The translations under genes and the position numbers were made by a program. A model generated the notes under the pieces. It was not told the DNA's origin and searched no databases. It worked only from the letters and a program-made list of their open reading frames with translations. Positions 34,301 through 36,541 of a stretch of 36,541 nucleotides of DNA are shown here, one piece after another. Origin of the DNA: Glomus cerebriforme (lineage: Eukaryota; Glomeromycota; Glomeromycetes; Glomerales; Glomeraceae); contig QKYT01000330.1 of assembly GCA_003550305.1 (NCBI GenBank), positions 61,787 through 98,327 of the forward strand, in the 5' to 3' direction. The first letter of the stretch is position 1. Each line of letters opens with the position of its first letter.

Positions 34301-36329
34301 CAACTTTTTTAGGCTTTCTTATTGGAAAATTTAAAAATCCACCCTTAAAGAACGAAGGTGATGGTGGAACAGCTTGTGTCGGTTGAGTAGAAGTGAAAGT
34401 GTGTCTCCTTTGTCGTCGTCTTGGTGGAAGAGGTGGTGGCTCTTCTTCTTCCACTATTATATTATCATCTTTTAAATTATGTTCTAAAGGATTAAATTCT
34501 GCTTGTAATCTTCTCCGTTGAGATAAATCACTCATGGAACTACTTTTCAATTTTTTTTTAGTAATCGCATTTTTTTCACTTTGTTTAATTTCAGAAGTTT
34601 TTTCATTGTCTACATCTATTTCCCAATCACCAACTATTTCACTTGTTAATGTTGGTAAAGACTTTGACAATTTTTCATTATAAAAGCTCGAAATCGGATT
34701 TTCATATGTGGGTTTTAAAGAAGTTTCATCTTCACTATATTGTGAATTACTACTTATAGCTTCAAAACTTTGACGAAATTCTGTCGGCCGTGAAATTCTT
34801 GAACGAAAAGGTTGATGTCCTAATGAACTAAATTCTTCACTTTCAGAATCTGTTGTCCCTGGAGTTAATATTGAACCTAAAGTAGATGATGATTCATGTT
34901 TTATAGCCTTTTTCGAATTTTCTTTAGATGATGACAAGGAAGTACCCACGCCAACTCCACCATGTTCAACTGATATTACATCAACATCCAAAAATTGTTC
35001 GGAATTTTGTTGTTGCGTACTTTCAGGTATGATTTCCCCCATCTTTTTTCCGGTACCACTACCAACAACACCACTTCCACTTTTTGAAATATTCATAGCA
35101 CCCTTACGATAATAAATTCGTTTTAATCTTCTGATTACTCTTTTTAATCCTTGTACTATTCTTTGATCACGAGGTGCTAAAGGATGTAGAGTATTTAGAT
35201 AAGATATAAGCGTTGACCTTAAAGTACGACATGGAACGAAATCATATGCAAAATAATTGAGAAGCCAATGTCGTAGAGTTACAAAAGTCCTAATTATATA
35301 AAAAAAAAAAAAAAAATGAAATTTAAAATTTGATAAAAATTGATGGTAAAGATTTTCGAAACATACCTGACTCTCACTATCCTCCTTTGTTCATCATCAA
35401 CTTCTAATGCCCAATTAAATCTCAAGATTAATAGATTACATAATTGTAATGGTGTTATAAATGCTCGATATGTAAGAAAAAAATCCGTCAAGAAAGTATA
35501 GTCTGGTAAAAATCAAATTTAACTTTTAAAAATTAATAAGCAAACAAATAATATTTTCTTATATATAAAGATAATATTATAAAAAATTACCAATTCCACT
35601 AGTCAATTTTTCAATTAATTTTTCAATTGTTGCAGCCATTATCACTTTTTCTGGCATCACATTTGAATTTCTTAATTTTGATGATTTATTTTCAAACCTA
35701 TCTTTTAATCCTGCACCACATATCGTTTTACCAGCTCTCTCCAATTTTTCATGTATACTCCATCTTTTTGAAGAAGAGCCATAAGTAGAAATAATTGATC
35801 CTAGTTTTCTTTCTTCACCTCTTGATATTGACCAAACTATAAGTCTTGGATCATCATCTGATTGAATTTGATTAAATATTTCAGTACCATAAGTTGAAAT
35901 GAGTGAAGGTACCTCAGGTGCTCGTGACGGATTTATCACTTGGTGCATTGCCGCGGTCACCGAGAAGCGACCTTGAGGAATATAGGAAGGAATTTGTCCA
36001 TGTGAATGTTGTTGAATGTCGCTTGTTTGATTAAATGACGTAGTATCAAATATTATCTCGCCATCATCTACTAAATTGTCCTTTGTATTTAAACCAACTA
36101 AAGATTGTTGTTGATCATGAATTTGTGATGGCCAATTTAAAATTCTAGCCAACATATGATTTTCTTGATCAGAATTTGAAGTTATATTAGAATTAAATTT
36201 TCTCATTGAAGTTGGTATAATAATTTGTGAATTTGGTCGGGGTAAATTTTGTACATCAAATTCTGTAGTCGGTCTGTATGGGACAGGTGCAGATCTGCGA
36301 GGTTCACGTGGCCGGCTGGCAAATTTCAT
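31382..36329 (-). CDS. Ras guanine-nucleotide exchange factor (RasGEF_N plus CDC25 domain), 1519 aa, six exons
   Basis: Exons are 36329-35591, 35502-35367, 35289-32313, 32236-32147, 32074-31786 and 31710-31382. RasGEF_N lies at about 234-355: AATIEKLIEKLTSGIDYTFL, TDFFLTYRAFITPLQLCNLL, TFVTLRHWLLNYFAYDF. A disordered linker of about 830 residues (357-1190) has acidic runs, PPLPPRRRQRR and basic, Ser-rich stretches. The catalytic domain follows (1190-1519): NYRSEDIAKQFCLIERDFL, ACDWVATEIVL, KCLQFSNFATLTQILLGL, IPFLGLYLSDLVF and LINFHKHRTTATIVKRIL. About 45 Lys/Asp/Glu-rich residues (about 1225-1270) interrupt the catalytic domain after LVQVGY, and about 45 Pro/Ser-rich residues separate LSDLVF from LINFHKH. 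Role: activates a Ras-type GTPase by GDP release. Which Ras is unknown, and I cannot match it to yeast Cdc25, Sdc25, Bud5 or Lte1. A 5'-UTR intron ending near 36345 (TTTAATAG) is possible. Confidence 0.92.
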
Positions 36330-36438
36330 GGTATCTGATGTTCTATTAAATATGAAACAAAAAAAAAAAAAGAAAAAAGATAGGAAAAGGAAAAGGAAAA
36401 AGAAACGCAAAAATAGATAAACACGAAAATATTTAGGA

Positions 36439-36446
36439 TCACGTGA
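36439..36446. promoter_or_regulatory. TCACGTGA palindrome upstream of Ras GEF gene
   Basis: A perfect octamer, 110 bases upstream of the ATG; with its flanks it reads ATCACGTGAT. It is the second copy of this octamer in the window. bHLH binding is inferred from the motif only. Confidence 0.4.
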
Positions 36447-36541
36447 TAAAATATAATATTGTAATAAAAAATTACGTGTTTAAAATAAAATTTGCCACCA
36501 ATTCACTTTTTTTTTAAAAAAAAAAATTTTCGCAAGGTAAA

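Noticed and set aside
1..36541. A biosynthetic or defence gene cluster
   Set aside because: The genes are unrelated housekeeping and signalling families on both strands with ordinary spacing; nothing ties them into one system.

Overview
The window is nuclear DNA of a fungus, most likely an early-diverging one of the arbuscular-mycorrhizal type (Glomeromycotina, Rhizophagus-like). The reasons are extreme A+T richness with long A and T runs, small genes split by many introns of mostly 65-110 bp with GT..AG ends, fungal families (DUF7137 surface protein, Mam3-type CNNM protein, SAGA Ada1), and homologues that budding yeast lacks (YTHDF-type m6A reader, Gemin6, TMEM18). The organism call is inference. 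The exon joins below were worked out by hand: reading-frame continuity and protein-family similarity agree at nearly every junction.

Layout. Bases 1-5510 are gene-poor. They hold two nested poly(A)-tailed retroposed elements (652-1046 and 1077-2710) at one shared target, a 341-bp pogo-like MITE (3731-4071) and two arrays of a degenerate GAAATG-containing motif. Ten or eleven genes follow: MFS transporter (-, 5511-7490); YTH-domain RNA reader (-, 9166-12796); CNNM/Mam3 ion-transport protein with a 14-nt microexon (+, 14978-17175); secreted, probably GPI-anchored DUF7137 protein with a 36-bp coding minisatellite broken by an assembly gap (+, 18444-19598); mitochondrial i-AAA protease Yme1 in 14 exons (-, 20203-23565); Gemin6 (+, 23915-24623); RNase III-fold protein with a basic tail (-, 25635-27104); Slx9-like ribosome-biogenesis protein (+, 27312-28219); TMEM18 (-, 28404-29241); SAGA subunit Ada1/TADA1 (+, 29400-30724); and a 1519-residue Ras GEF (-, 31382-36329).

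The genes do not form a pathway or cluster. Several act in RNA metabolism or gene expression (YTH reader, Gemin6, Slx9, RNase III-fold protein, Ada1), but this looks like ordinary genome mixing. Three divergent pairs (Yme1/Gemin6, RNase III/Slx9, TMEM18/Ada1) share short promoters; the TMEM18/Ada1 one carries two CCAAT boxes in opposite orientation.

I found no clear novel system. The most interesting points are the microexon that encodes the conserved GEIIPQ motif of the CNNM protein, a GC-AG intron with a competing in-frame GT donor in Gemin6, an RNase III fold that has lost catalytic acids, a Ras GEF with a lysine-rich insert inside its catalytic domain, and the double retroposon insertion. 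No tRNA, rRNA, CRISPR or complete autonomous transposon was seen.
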